From Anaerovorax odorimutans (GTDB lineage Bacteria; Bacillota; Clostridia; Peptostreptococcales; JAAYPU01): DNA of 64,000 nt. Where the stretch lies: the NCBI GenBank assembly GCA_016841185.1, contig JAENZQ010000012.1, forward strand, positions 45,799 through 109,798, written 5' to 3'. The translations under genes and the position numbers were made by a program. The first letter of the stretch is position 1, and the number at the start of each line of letters is the position of its first letter. This document shows positions 53,460 through 61,959 of the stretch, in pieces. The notes under the pieces were generated by a model, which saw only the letters and a program-made list of their open reading frames with translations, had not been told where the DNA came from and made no database searches.

Positions 53460-55817
53460 ATGATAAAAGTCATTAAAAGAGATGGCACGGAAGTAGAATT
53501 CAAAGCAGAAAAAATACAGGATGCTATTGAAAAGGCCATGGCAGAAACCAAGAAAGGAATTGACCATAGCCTTATTAAGAATATTGTATCAAAGATTGAA
53601 AAAGATATTCGAAAAGCCGACAGGGCCATTCAGGTTGAAGAGATACAGGATATAGTAGAAGATTATCTGATGTCCAGCCGGAGAACGGATGTTGCAAAAA
53701 AATTTATTATTTATCGCTATGAAAGAGACAAGACAAGGGATGCAAGAAAACGGCGTGATGGAAGAGTTCTGACAGATGAATACATCAGCAAGTATAAACA
53801 TAAAACTTCACCAATGAATCAGCTAGGTAATTTTGTCTATTATCGTACATATTCCAGATGGATATCCGAGGAAAAAAGAAGAGAATACTGGTGGGAAACT
53901 GTAAGACGGGCTGTAGAATATAATTGCGGCATCGTACCGACATCCAAAGAAGAAGCTGAAAAGCTTTACAGAAATATATATGAGCTTAAACAGTTTCTTT
54001 CAGGCCGGACTTTCTGGGTAGGAAGTACAGATGTATCAAAATATTATCCTATGTCCAATTATAATTGTTCATTTCAAGTAATAGACAATTTTTCTGCATT
54101 CAGGGATGTTTTTTATCTGCTGATGGTGGGGTCCGGTGTAGGTATTAGAATATTAAGCAAAGATGTAGACAGGTTGCCAAAATTGAGAACTGACGCTGAG
54201 ATCATTCATGAATTTTATACGCCTGTACCGGCTGTTGAAAGACAAGAGAACACTTCATTGGAATTCATTCATAATGACACAGTAAAGATCACCATTGGTG
54301 ACAGTAAAGAAGGATGGGTTCAATCTCTGGACTTTTATTTCCGGCTTTTATACAGTAACGAGTACAGGAAGATTAAAACAATTCTGCTCAATTACGATAA
54401 TGTCCGACCCAAAGGAGAAAAGTTGCGTACATTTGGAGGTACAGCCAGCGGGCATCAAAGCATGAAGAATATGTTTCTGAAAATTGACAAAGTAATTAAA
54501 AAGGCTGCTTCTTTACTGGAAAATACGGAAAAAATCAAACTTAGACCCATCGATTGTTTGGATATCGCCAATATTATCGGTGAAAATGTTGTTGTAGGAG
54601 GCGTCAGGAGAACAGCTGAAATTATTTTAGTGGATCAGGATGACAAAGATACTATTCAAGCAAAATCGGGGCTTTATAAAAAAGTTGATGAAAACTGGGT
54701 GATCGATAAAGATATTGCTCACAGGCAGATGAGTAATAATTCTATATATTATAAAAAGAAGCCTACAAGGGAACAGTTGCATTGGCATATTCAACAAATG
54801 AGGTATTCCGGTGAGCCAGGATGGGTAAATGAAGAAGCGGGGAAGAAACGAAGGCCGAATTTCAATGGTGTCAATCCATGCGGGGAAATATTATTAGATT
54901 CAAAAGGATTATGTAATTTAACAACTGTCAATGTTATGGCTTTTGTAAATACTAATTGTGAATTGGACAAAGAAGGCCTTGTTGAAGCACAAAAGCTTTC
55001 GGCCAGAGCAGGATACAGAATGACCTGTACGGAATTGGAAATTCCGGAATGGAATGAAGTGCAGCAAAGGGATAAACTTTTAGGTTGTTCCGTTACGGGA
55101 TGGCAGGATATGGTAAATGCTACCGGCATGACAAAAGAAGAGCAGCAGGAGTTATTGATGCTCTTAAGAAAAACGGCAAAAGATGCTGCATCTGAATATG
55201 CAAAAGAACTGGGACAAAAAGAACCTTTGCTTGTAACCACTGTAAAACCAGAAGGCACTTTGAGCCTTCTTCCGGTTGTTTCAAGCGGTGTTCATTTTTC
55301 ACATGCTCCCTTTTTTGTGAGGAGAGTCAGAATCAGCAGTGATGACCCTTTAACAAAAGTATGTGAGGAATTAGGTTACCCGGTATTACCTGAAGTGGGA
55401 CAGGATAAGGAGACTTGTGTTACAAAAGTTGTGGAATTTCCTGTAGAGGTTCCTGAGGGAAAGACAAAAAGCGACGTATCGGCCATTGAACAATTGGAGA
55501 TTTATAAAATGTTTATGACTTATTATGTCGACCACAACTGCTCTATTACAATTCACGTCAGAGATCACGAGTGGGATGAAGTGGAACAGTGGGTCTGGGA
55601 TAACTGGGATGAGGTGGTAGCATTGACATTTTTGTCATTTGACGATAATTTCTATGAATTGCTGCCCTTTGAAACCATAGATAAAAAGGAATATGAAAAA
55701 AGAAAAGGACAAATGAAGCCCTTTATTCCGTCCCTGATAAGTAAATATGAAAGGGAAGAAGTAGAGCATGATGTGGGAAATGAAGGATGTGAAAACGGTG
55801 TCTGCCCTGTAAGGTAA
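53460..55817 (+). CDS. nrdJ: Adenosylcobalamin-dependent ribonucleoside-triphosphate reductase (class II)
   Basis: The enzyme makes deoxyribonucleotides with a B12-derived radical. The 785 residues have an N-terminal ATP-cone (MIKVIKRDGTEVEFKAEKIQ, about 1-95), the catalytic barrel with GSGVGIRI and NPCGEI near residue 473, PEGTLSLLP, and a C-terminal CENGVC redox pair for re-reduction. CGGAGGG precedes ATG 53460. It is of the monomeric Lactobacillus leichmannii RTPR type but carries an ATP-cone. NrdR boxes overlap its promoter. Confidence 0.95.
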   Translation: MIKVIKRDGTEVEFKAEKIQDAIEKAMAETKKGIDHSLIKNIVSKIEKDIRKADRAIQVEEIQDIVEDYLMSSRRTDVAKKFIIYRYERDKTRDARKRRDGRVLTDEYISKYKHKTSPMNQLGNFVYYRTYSRWISEEKRREYWWETVRRAVEYNCGIVPTSKEEAEKLYRNIYELKQFLSGRTFWVGSTDVSKYYPMSNYNCSFQVIDNFSAFRDVFYLLMVGSGVGIRILSKDVDRLPKLRTDAEIIHEFYTPVPAVERQENTSLEFIHNDTVKITIGDSKEGWVQSLDFYFRLLYSNEYRKIKTILLNYDNVRPKGEKLRTFGGTASGHQSMKNMFLKIDKVIKKAASLLENTEKIKLRPIDCLDIANIIGENVVVGGVRRTAEIILVDQDDKDTIQAKSGLYKKVDENWVIDKDIAHRQMSNNSIYYKKKPTREQLHWHIQQMRYSGEPGWVNEEAGKKRRPNFNGVNPCGEILLDSKGLCNLTTVNVMAFVNTNCELDKEGLVEAQKLSARAGYRMTCTELEIPEWNEVQQRDKLLGCSVTGWQDMVNATGMTKEEQQELLMLLRKTAKDAASEYAKELGQKEPLLVTTVKPEGTLSLLPVVSSGVHFSHAPFFVRRVRISSDDPLTKVCEELGYPVLPEVGQDKETCVTKVVEFPVEVPEGKTKSDVSAIEQLEIYKMFMTYYVDHNCSITIHVRDHEWDEVEQWVWDNWDEVVALTFLSFDDNFYELLPFETIDKKEYEKRKGQMKPFIPSLISKYEREEVEHDVGNEGCENGVCPVR

Positions 55818-55829
55818 GATTATTTATAA

Positions 55830-55864
55830 AGAGATTTTGTTTAATACAAAATCTCTTTTCCTTT
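55830..55864 (+). terminator. Terminator after nrdJ
   Basis: AGAGATTTTGT and ACAAAATCTCT form a stem with a short loop and a TTTTCCTTTT tail. Confidence 0.85.
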
Positions 55865-55931
55865 TACTTGTCAAGGGGAATCCAACATGAAATATATTGA
55901 AAGGATACCATAAATATTACATTGAAGAGAG

Positions 55932-55962
55932 CCCCTTATTCATGAATACTTATGATAAGGGG
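55932..55962 (+). promoter_or_regulatory. Hairpin hiding the ribosome binding site of the next gene
   Basis: CCCCTTA (55932-55938) pairs with TAAGGGG (55956-55962), extended by TCAT/ATGA inside; the 3' arm is the ribosome binding site for ATG 55973. It could act as a translational switch or thermometer. Confidence 0.45.
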
Positions 55963-55972
55963 GATTATAATA

Positions 55973-56320
55973 ATGTACAGACTTACAAGAAGAAAGTCCA
56001 TTTTTTTAGGAACGATACTTATTTTTGCCGGCATGTTCATCAGGAGTTATTCATTCAGTAATGGAAATTACTTTGGTACAGCCATAGCAATCCTGGTATT
56101 ATCAGTAGGCGTTGGATTTGCTTTTGCCGGTCTTTTTTCAAATGATCTGGTAACTTCATCACAGGTAAAAAAGTATATGATGGTGCCATTGACCATTGCA
56201 TTGGTGATTATAGCATTTGACAAGCTTCATATAAATATGCCTATTTTACAGGTGCTGATTCTCTTTTTCATTAACATCCTGTTTTTCAGAAATGAAATCA
56301 AAAAAGCCATCAAAGGATAA
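55973..56320 (+). CDS. Small integral membrane protein, unknown
   Basis: From ATG 55973 (behind AAGGGGG) the 115-residue protein starts with basic residues (YRLTRRKS) and has four hydrophobic helices (about 9-28, 34-55, 68-85, 90-108), ending in a basic tail. I do not recognise a family. It follows nrdJ but is separated by a terminator. The ribosome binding site is folded into a hairpin. The following gap (56321-56511) shows no feature. Confidence 0.65.
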   Translation: MYRLTRRKSIFLGTILIFAGMFIRSYSFSNGNYFGTAIAILVLSVGVGFAFAGLFSNDLVTSSQVKKYMMVPLTIALVIIAFDKLHINMPILQVLILFFINILFFRNEIKKAIKG

Positions 56321-56511
56321 TTTTAATAAGCATATTCTTTATTTTTTATTCCTTACAGCCAAACTTATATCAAAATAGATAAATTCTTTTATTTTCTGAA
56401 TTATAAAAAAACAGTTGCTTCTTTTAAAAAGTATTATAAAATGTAAGTACACTTAAGGAATAATCTGTTGGCAGGAATAATAGGTCAAATTAGAAAATTG
56501 GAGAATCACAG

Positions 56512-57102
56512 ATGAAAAGAAATGAGTTGCTGGATATTCTTGAAATCAAAGACTGGAAAGAATTCCAATATTATGAGCAGTTTCTGCTTCTTATGGAACA
56601 TTATGAATTGATCAATGAAGAGGTTCTTTTTAAAGCTTTTGCCAAGATCAGCCCGGAGGATCTTTCGTTGTTTCTCGAAATGTATTTTGATGATATCATG
56701 ACAGGTATACCGGAAGATAATATTGATTTATATAAAATATTTTCCACTGTGAAATCTGTATTGACGGAAATGGCATATGCAAAAGATGCCATGAGGATAA
56801 TGGGTCAGCTGGTCTTTGAACTATACCGGTTTTTAGGCTGGATGATGGAAGATAAACGTGTCCATTGCAGAGATTTGATAGAAAATACCGTAAAAGAGAT
56901 CAGTATTTATGAGTCTTTGATCCTTTTCAGGATTGAACGTTTGAATGAGGGAAAATATGAGTTGAATTTCTCTGAAGAGATTAACTTTCATATCGATGAA
57001 TTTGAAAAGGAAGAATCAGTTTTTCCTGATGAGGATACCGATCAGGATATGATGGATGATGAAAGCGGATTGATTGATCCTGAGAATCCGGTACTAATGT
57101 GA
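56512..57102 (+). CDS. Uncharacterised acidic helical protein, paralogue of the next gene
   Basis: The 196-residue, predicted all-helical, cytoplasmic protein starts at ATG 56512 behind GGAG. Near the start it has DWKEFQYYEQFLLLMEHYELI, and residues from about 160 are Asp/Glu-rich. It shares a pattern with the protein at 57212: a W-x-E-F/I-x(4)-EQF box, a following LxxxY-IDE-like helix, an EYF/MYFDD stretch and a W-M/L-x-x-D-K/S-V segment near residue 125. I see no signal peptide or known motif. Function unknown. Confidence 0.7.
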   Translation: MKRNELLDILEIKDWKEFQYYEQFLLLMEHYELINEEVLFKAFAKISPEDLSLFLEMYFDDIMTGIPEDNIDLYKIFSTVKSVLTEMAYAKDAMRIMGQLVFELYRFLGWMMEDKRVHCRDLIENTVKEISIYESLILFRIERLNEGKYELNFSEEINFHIDEFEKEESVFPDEDTDQDMMDDESGLIDPENPVLM

Positions 57103-57211
57103 ATTAATGAGTAAGAACCGAAATTCGTCTTTTATTTCATTATGGATGTATGGTATAATATATTAAGTTCTCAGTTATCGGATAAATGACTCTCAAGAAG
57201 GAGGGAGAACG

Positions 57212-57829
57212 ATGGACAAAGATATTACGGTCAAATTAAAAGAACTTATGAAGGTCAGGGAATGGTCAGAAATAAAGACAAAAGAGCAGTTTTATATACT
57301 GGTATCTTATATGCATTGTATTGATGATGCAGTAAATGAGAATATTGTTATGTCTATAGATAATATAGAAATGCTGATAGAAGAATATTTTATTGATTAT
57401 ATTGACTTGATTATTGACTTGGAACCTTCAATAATGGTTGCCCTTGTTGATACAAATTCATATATTATGGAAATGTTTGAAAAAGACGATAAGCCTGAGA
57501 TCAGAAAAAAAATTGCGCATGAGTTGAAAAACTTTTCACAATGGCTTGTTGTGGATTCAAAAGTAAAATATATAATAAATAACGAAACTTACATTGCCAG
57601 TGTTTTCGCAGCGTTGGAAGTTGTGAAAAAGAATAAGGATGATAAAAGTCTCAAGCTTAACCTGATGACTGAAAAACGTCAGAATCTATTAAAAGATCTT
57701 CAGGATCTGGTCAGGTACGGCATTGATTTCGGCGACAGCCCATATTTCGCAACAAAAGCGGATTCATACGGGAGCAGTGGTTATTATGACGAGATGGATG
57801 ATTATGAAGAAGATTATTATCTGAATTAG
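57212..57829 (+). CDS. Uncharacterised acidic helical protein, paralogue of the previous gene
   Basis: The 205-residue protein starts at ATG 57212 behind AGGAGGG. It repeats the layout of its neighbour: REWSEIKTKEQFYILVSYM, IEEYFIDYIDLI, SQWLVVDSKV, then a variable region, and ends in an acidic, Tyr-rich tail (YYDEMDDYEEDYYLN). A TATAAT-like sequence upstream (near 57155) suggests its own promoter. Together the two look like an old tandem duplication. Function unknown. Confidence 0.7.
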   Translation: MDKDITVKLKELMKVREWSEIKTKEQFYILVSYMHCIDDAVNENIVMSIDNIEMLIEEYFIDYIDLIIDLEPSIMVALVDTNSYIMEMFEKDDKPEIRKKIAHELKNFSQWLVVDSKVKYIINNETYIASVFAALEVVKKNKDDKSLKLNLMTEKRQNLLKDLQDLVRYGIDFGDSPYFATKADSYGSSGYYDEMDDYEEDYYLN

Positions 57830-57860
57830 AAATTCTACAGCTTGCTGTAGAATTTTTATT
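57830..57860 (+). terminator. Terminator before the second FGGY kinase gene
   Basis: AATTCTACAG and CTGTAGAATT form a perfect stem with a CTTG loop, followed by TTTATT. Confidence 0.75.
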
Positions 57861-57872
57861 GTTGGAGGAATC

Positions 57873-59411
57873 ATGAAAGAAAGGTATATCCTCACTATTG
57901 ATGTCGGAACACAAAGCACCAGAGGGATTATTTTTAATGAAGAAGGAAAGATCGTTATAAAAGAGAAACGGGAATACAATCCATATTTTTCTGATTCCTT
58001 GGGATATGCGGAGCAGGATACAAATTTATACTGGGAAAACATATGCAGTATCTGCCATAGGCTTAAAGAAAAAAACAACAGGATAGTTAATGAGATTATT
58101 GGCGTAACCATTACAACCATGAGAAATACCGTTGTTCTTGCAGATCGTGAAGGAGCACCCCTAAGACCGGCCATATTATGGCTCGATCAGAGAAGAGCCG
58201 CTTCTGATGAGAAACTCCCATTTCTCTATCGTTTAGCTGTGAAAACTGTAAGAGAAGAAGAAATGGTTCATAATTTTAAAAAAGCTTTCAGATGGCAGTG
58301 GATAAAAGAAAATGAAAAAGATATATGTGAAAGAACAGATAAATATTTAATGTTATCGGCATATCTGAATTTTAAGATAACCGGCCGATTTATCGATTCT
58401 ACCGCTTCTCAGATAGGATATATTCCTTTTGATTTTAAAAAAGGGAAATGGGCTGCCGATAATGATATTAAAAGCTTTGTTTTCAATATTGATAAAGATA
58501 AAATGACCGGATTGACAGAACCGGGAACACTCATTGGAAATGTGAACAAAAAAGCTGCTGAAGAAACGGGTCTTCCCGAAGGACTGCCGGTTATTGCAAC
58601 AGGTTCCGATAAGGGCTGTGAGACATTGGGAACAGGTTGTTTAAACAGCCAAACCGGAAATATCAGCTTAGGCTCTGCAGTAACCATACAGACAATGGTT
58701 GATAAATACATAGAGATTCATCCGTTTTTTCCTTCTTATCCATCTGTTATACCTGGTAAGTATAATCCTGAAGTGCAGATCAACAGAGGATACTGGATGA
58801 TTCGATGGTTTAAAAATGAATTTGCAGAAAAAGAAATGCAGGAATCGGTAGAAAAAGATATCCCGGTTGAAGTTTTATTAAATAATCTTCTTGAAATGGT
58901 ACCTCCGGGTTCAGACGGATTACTTCTACAGCCTTATTGGGGAGGAGAGCCAAAGGACCCCCTTGCAAAGGGTGCCGTTATTGGATTTACAGAGGCACAT
59001 ACCAGAGCGCATCTTTATAGAGCCATTGTTGAAGGTATTAATTTTGCAGTATTGGATGGTATAGAATCCATTGAAAAGAAAACAGGAAAAAGAATCAAAA
59101 ATCTGGCCATTTCAGGAGGGGGATCTCAAAGTGATAACATTTGCCGGATTACGGCCGATATGATGGGAAGAAATGTATATCGGGTCCAGACTTTCGAAAC
59201 TTCCGGATTGGGTGCGGCCATTGCAGGCTTTAAGGCGCTGGGCATTTTTAACACATATGAAGATGCAGTACGTCATATGGTTTTCAGACAGTCTTCATTT
59301 CAACCAAATCATGAAAATACCGTAAAATATAAAAAACTTTACAGTGTCTATAAAAAGATTTATCCGAATCTTAAAAAGCTGTACGGAGAAATTAATAATA
59401 TCGTGAGATAA
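57873..59411 (+). CDS. FGGY-family carbohydrate kinase, second copy
   Basis: The 512-residue kinase begins RYILTIDVGTQSTRGIIFNE (phosphate loop), has ILWLDQRRA, the catalytic Asp in ATGSDKGCETLGTG, and LAISGGGSQSDNICRITADMMG with ETSGLGAAIAG as C-terminal signature. TTGGAGG precedes ATG 57873. It is only distantly similar to the FGGY kinase of the TRAP operon. No transporter or isomerase gene is adjacent, so the substrate (glycerol, xylulose or another polyol) cannot be set. Confidence 0.88.
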   Translation: MKERYILTIDVGTQSTRGIIFNEEGKIVIKEKREYNPYFSDSLGYAEQDTNLYWENICSICHRLKEKNNRIVNEIIGVTITTMRNTVVLADREGAPLRPAILWLDQRRAASDEKLPFLYRLAVKTVREEEMVHNFKKAFRWQWIKENEKDICERTDKYLMLSAYLNFKITGRFIDSTASQIGYIPFDFKKGKWAADNDIKSFVFNIDKDKMTGLTEPGTLIGNVNKKAAEETGLPEGLPVIATGSDKGCETLGTGCLNSQTGNISLGSAVTIQTMVDKYIEIHPFFPSYPSVIPGKYNPEVQINRGYWMIRWFKNEFAEKEMQESVEKDIPVEVLLNNLLEMVPPGSDGLLLQPYWGGEPKDPLAKGAVIGFTEAHTRAHLYRAIVEGINFAVLDGIESIEKKTGKRIKNLAISGGGSQSDNICRITADMMGRNVYRVQTFETSGLGAAIAGFKALGIFNTYEDAVRHMVFRQSSFQPNHENTVKYKKLYSVYKKIYPNLKKLYGEINNIVR

Positions 59412-59412
59412 A

Positions 59413-59611
59413 AAGCGGCGGATTTAATCCGCCGCTGGAGATTGTTGAAAAAGCCTACAATCTCCAGGCTTTTGAAAAATTCGAAGTTCAAGGCGCGCTG
59501 AGAGCGAGCAGCGGAGCTTACTTCAGGTAAGTGAGCATGTTCGCTTGAAAGCAGCAACGCAGAAATTCGGAGATTTTCAACAGCCTGAAGCGGCGGATTT
59601 AATCCGCCGCT
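59413..59611. mobile_element. Palindromic REP/MITE-like element flanked by a duplicated terminator hairpin
   Basis: A 24-bp hairpin sequence (arms AGCGGCGGAT/ATCCGCCGCT) occurs at 59413-59436 and again at 59588-59611. Between them lie 151 bp (59437-59587) with palindromic ends CAGGCTTTTGAAAA and TTTTCAACAGCCTG and a central CTTAC-TTCAG-GTAAG hairpin. There is no coding frame. The second hairpin copy encodes the last residues and stop codon of murI. The arrangement looks like insertion of a small element next to a terminator with duplication of the target. Confidence 0.65.
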
Positions 59612-60435
59612 TTACTGTGCTCCAGCTCTTCCAGATCAAAATTTTTAAATACAACTTTTACATTTGTATTTCCAAAAATAGCATCGATCATGTTGATAAA
59701 ATTTTCTGAGAGGTCGCTGGCATAAAAAGTGTTTTCAAAATAAGGCATATCTGACAGAAGTTTTCTTGATGTCAGTGCTTTTTTTATACTCGCAATGATC
59801 TCCTGAGACGGATCGATTATTTTCAGACCGGGATACAGATATTCGATATTTTTCCGGATCAAAGGATAGTGGGTGCATCCCAGAACCAATGTATCTATCT
59901 GATTTGAAAAAATAAAATCATCCAAATAATATTTAACTGACAAATTCATGATTTCATTATTGATGATGCCTTCTTCAATAAGAGGAACAAAAATAGGACA
60001 AGGCTTATCATAAAGATTTAAATTTGAATTGTATGATAAAATTGAATCGATGTAAGTTTTATGATTGATTGTAACTTTTGTCCCGATTATGCCAATGTGA
60101 TGACTTGAGTCTAAAGAATCAGCCACTTTCTTAGATGCGGGATCAATGATGCCGATAATTGGGATGTGAGGATATTTTTCCTTCAAGTCATACAGGCAGG
60201 TTGAAGTAATGGTGTTGCATGCGATGACCAGCATTTTTACATCATTATGAATCAGAAAATCAGCAATTTGGTATGAAAAATTTCGTATAGTAGAAATAGC
60301 CTTAGAACCATAAGGTGTTCTGGCGGTGTCTCCAAAATATATAATTCTTTCATTGGGAAGTTCCTGCATTAAGTGGGGGATACAAGTAAGCCCTCCCAAA
60401 CCTGAGTCAAAAAATCCAATAGGTCTGTTTTTCAT
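59599..60435 (-). CDS. murI: Glutamate racemase
   Basis: The enzyme makes D-glutamate for peptidoglycan. ATG at 60435 follows AAAAGGAG and gives 278 residues beginning IGFFDSGLGGLT. The two catalytic cysteines are in MLVIACNTITS and LVLGCTHYPLI. The C-terminus (SKAAD) and stop codon lie inside the duplicated hairpin sequence. It is 74 bp behind the hydrogenase-like gene on the same strand, possibly co-transcribed. Confidence 0.96.
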   Translation of the reverse strand: MKNRPIGFFDSGLGGLTCIPHLMQELPNERIIYFGDTARTPYGSKAISTIRNFSYQIADFLIHNDVKMLVIACNTITSTCLYDLKEKYPHIPIIGIIDPASKKVADSLDSSHHIGIIGTKVTINHKTYIDSILSYNSNLNLYDKPCPIFVPLIEEGIINNEIMNLSVKYYLDDFIFSNQIDTLVLGCTHYPLIRKNIEYLYPGLKIIDPSQEIIASIKKALTSRKLLSDMPYFENTFYASDLSENFINMIDAIFGNTNVKVVFKNFDLEELEHSKAAD

Positions 60436-60509
60436 GATATCTCCTTTTAATTCCTTAATGAAGTGAGCCCCGCCAGTGAGTTTCAGGCTCTCTGCCGGCG
60501 GCAAGACAA

Positions 60510-61796
60510 TTAGCCTTTACTCTCTGTACCTTTTCGCAGTTTATCCTTTAGGAGGACAATACAATCATCTATATCGGCACGGCCTAAAGCAATATCTTCG
60601 GCTAAAGCTTTACATGTGGGAGCGCCACAGGCACCGCAGTCAATATCATCCGGTAGCTGATTAAATATTTCTTCTATTTTTTCCATCATGTTCATGGATT
60701 CAATCATGTTTTTGCCAAGGGTTTCAATATTCATTTTTTCTATTGGCTGAGTAAATATAAAATCGTTTATATTCAAAGAAGAATCTATTTTGGGCACAGC
60801 GGTTTTATCTTTTGGCAATGATGCATATTTTTCTGTCAGATAACGAATCCTGCGTCTTGCAATATATTTGTTTTCTACATTTAAAGGGCCACCGACACAT
60901 CCGTTAGGGCAGGATGTGATCTCAATAAAATCAATATGCTTCAATTTGCCATTTTCAATAGTGTCCAATACGCTGATAGCATTATCGATCCCATCTACCG
61001 AGAGATAGTTTTTGATACCAAGGGCGATAACTTCTCCGTTAGGTTTTGCCCAGCCAATACCTGTACTTGACGTATAAACATTTGTTTCATCATCTTCTGC
61101 CTTCTCCAGATTTTTCATGATTAACGGATAAACGGCTGACATGGATAATACGCCATTGACATTGGATTTTTCAGCGCCAATGGGATTGGCAATACTTGTC
61201 ACTTTTGCCGGGCACGGGCTTATGAAGAAAACTCCGATTTCATCGGGTAATAAACCCGGATTTGGCTCCAAAGCTTTTTTGCGGGCCAGTATGGCTGAGA
61301 TTTCCATAGGAGATTGCAGTGGAATCAGGTGTTCGATCAAATTAGGGAATCTTGCCTGTATCAATCGTACGATAGCAGGGCAGGATGATGAAATTAAAGG
61401 CCGTTCTGATTTTTCTTCCAATAGCTGCTTGGTATAATGCGTTGCAATGTCTGCACCTCTCGAGACCTCATATATATCATCGAAACCTGTAAGTTTCAAA
61501 GCAGACAGAATTTTACCAGGGGGGATGTTTTCGTCAAACTGTCCCATAAGTGAAGGAGCTGTCAGCGCAACTTTATATTTAAAGGATTCTGTTTTTTCAA
61601 TAGAATCCGTAATACTTTTTTTTGCACCCTGAGGACATGTTCGAATACATTCCCCGCAATCAATACATCTTTCTTTCAGGATCATTGCTTTGCCGTCTTT
61701 TACCCGAATTGCCTGTGTGGGGCATCTTTTTATACAATTCGTACACCCTATGCATTTATCATCATCTAAAACAACGGAATGAAAGTACTTTTCCAT
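60510..61796 (-). CDS. [FeFe]-hydrogenase-like protein with altered active site (putative sensory type)
   Basis: The 428-residue protein has two [4Fe-4S] ferredoxin motifs (CIGCTNCIKRCP, CIDCGECIRTCP) in residues 15-55, then an H-cluster-like domain: L1 SSSCP (C139), L2 SPCPAKV (C195), L3 SCPNGC (C296, C300). All four cluster ligands are kept, but the proton-relay cysteine of active hydrogenases (first Cys of TSCCP) is Ser138. The C-terminus has CGACGAPTCKALAEDIA, the extra [4Fe-4S] motif seen in RnfB. This layout fits group C/D putative sensory hydrogenases better than a catalytic one. GAGGAG precedes the ATG at 61796. Confidence 0.8.
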   Translation of the reverse strand: MEKYFHSVVLDDDKCIGCTNCIKRCPTQAIRVKDGKAMILKERCIDCGECIRTCPQGAKKSITDSIEKTESFKYKVALTAPSLMGQFDENIPPGKILSALKLTGFDDIYEVSRGADIATHYTKQLLEEKSERPLISSSCPAIVRLIQARFPNLIEHLIPLQSPMEISAILARKKALEPNPGLLPDEIGVFFISPCPAKVTSIANPIGAEKSNVNGVLSMSAVYPLIMKNLEKAEDDETNVYTSSTGIGWAKPNGEVIALGIKNYLSVDGIDNAISVLDTIENGKLKHIDFIEITSCPNGCVGGPLNVENKYIARRRIRYLTEKYASLPKDKTAVPKIDSSLNINDFIFTQPIEKMNIETLGKNMIESMNMMEKIEEIFNQLPDDIDCGACGAPTCKALAEDIALGRADIDDCIVLLKDKLRKGTESKG

Positions 61797-61959
61797 ATAA
61801 ATTTCTCCTCGATCATGTAATGGAGTGAATTGGTTTTACCGGTCAAATTATTTGTTGTATATACATAATACTTTATTATACAATAAAATATATATTAATG
61901 AAATAATTCAAATTGCAAATAATAATTTCAAGTTAAGTTTAAAAGCGGAGGGATCGTAT

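Noticed and set aside
60440..60505. GC-rich imperfect hairpin between the hydrogenase-like gene and murI
   Set aside because: Several mismatches and no T-run; it may only be spacer, so it is not annotated as a terminator.
61825..61959. 45-residue N-terminal extension of pepF
   Set aside because: It is hydrophobic and AT-rich, has no ribosome binding site and is unlike PepF; ATG 61960 has a strong site.
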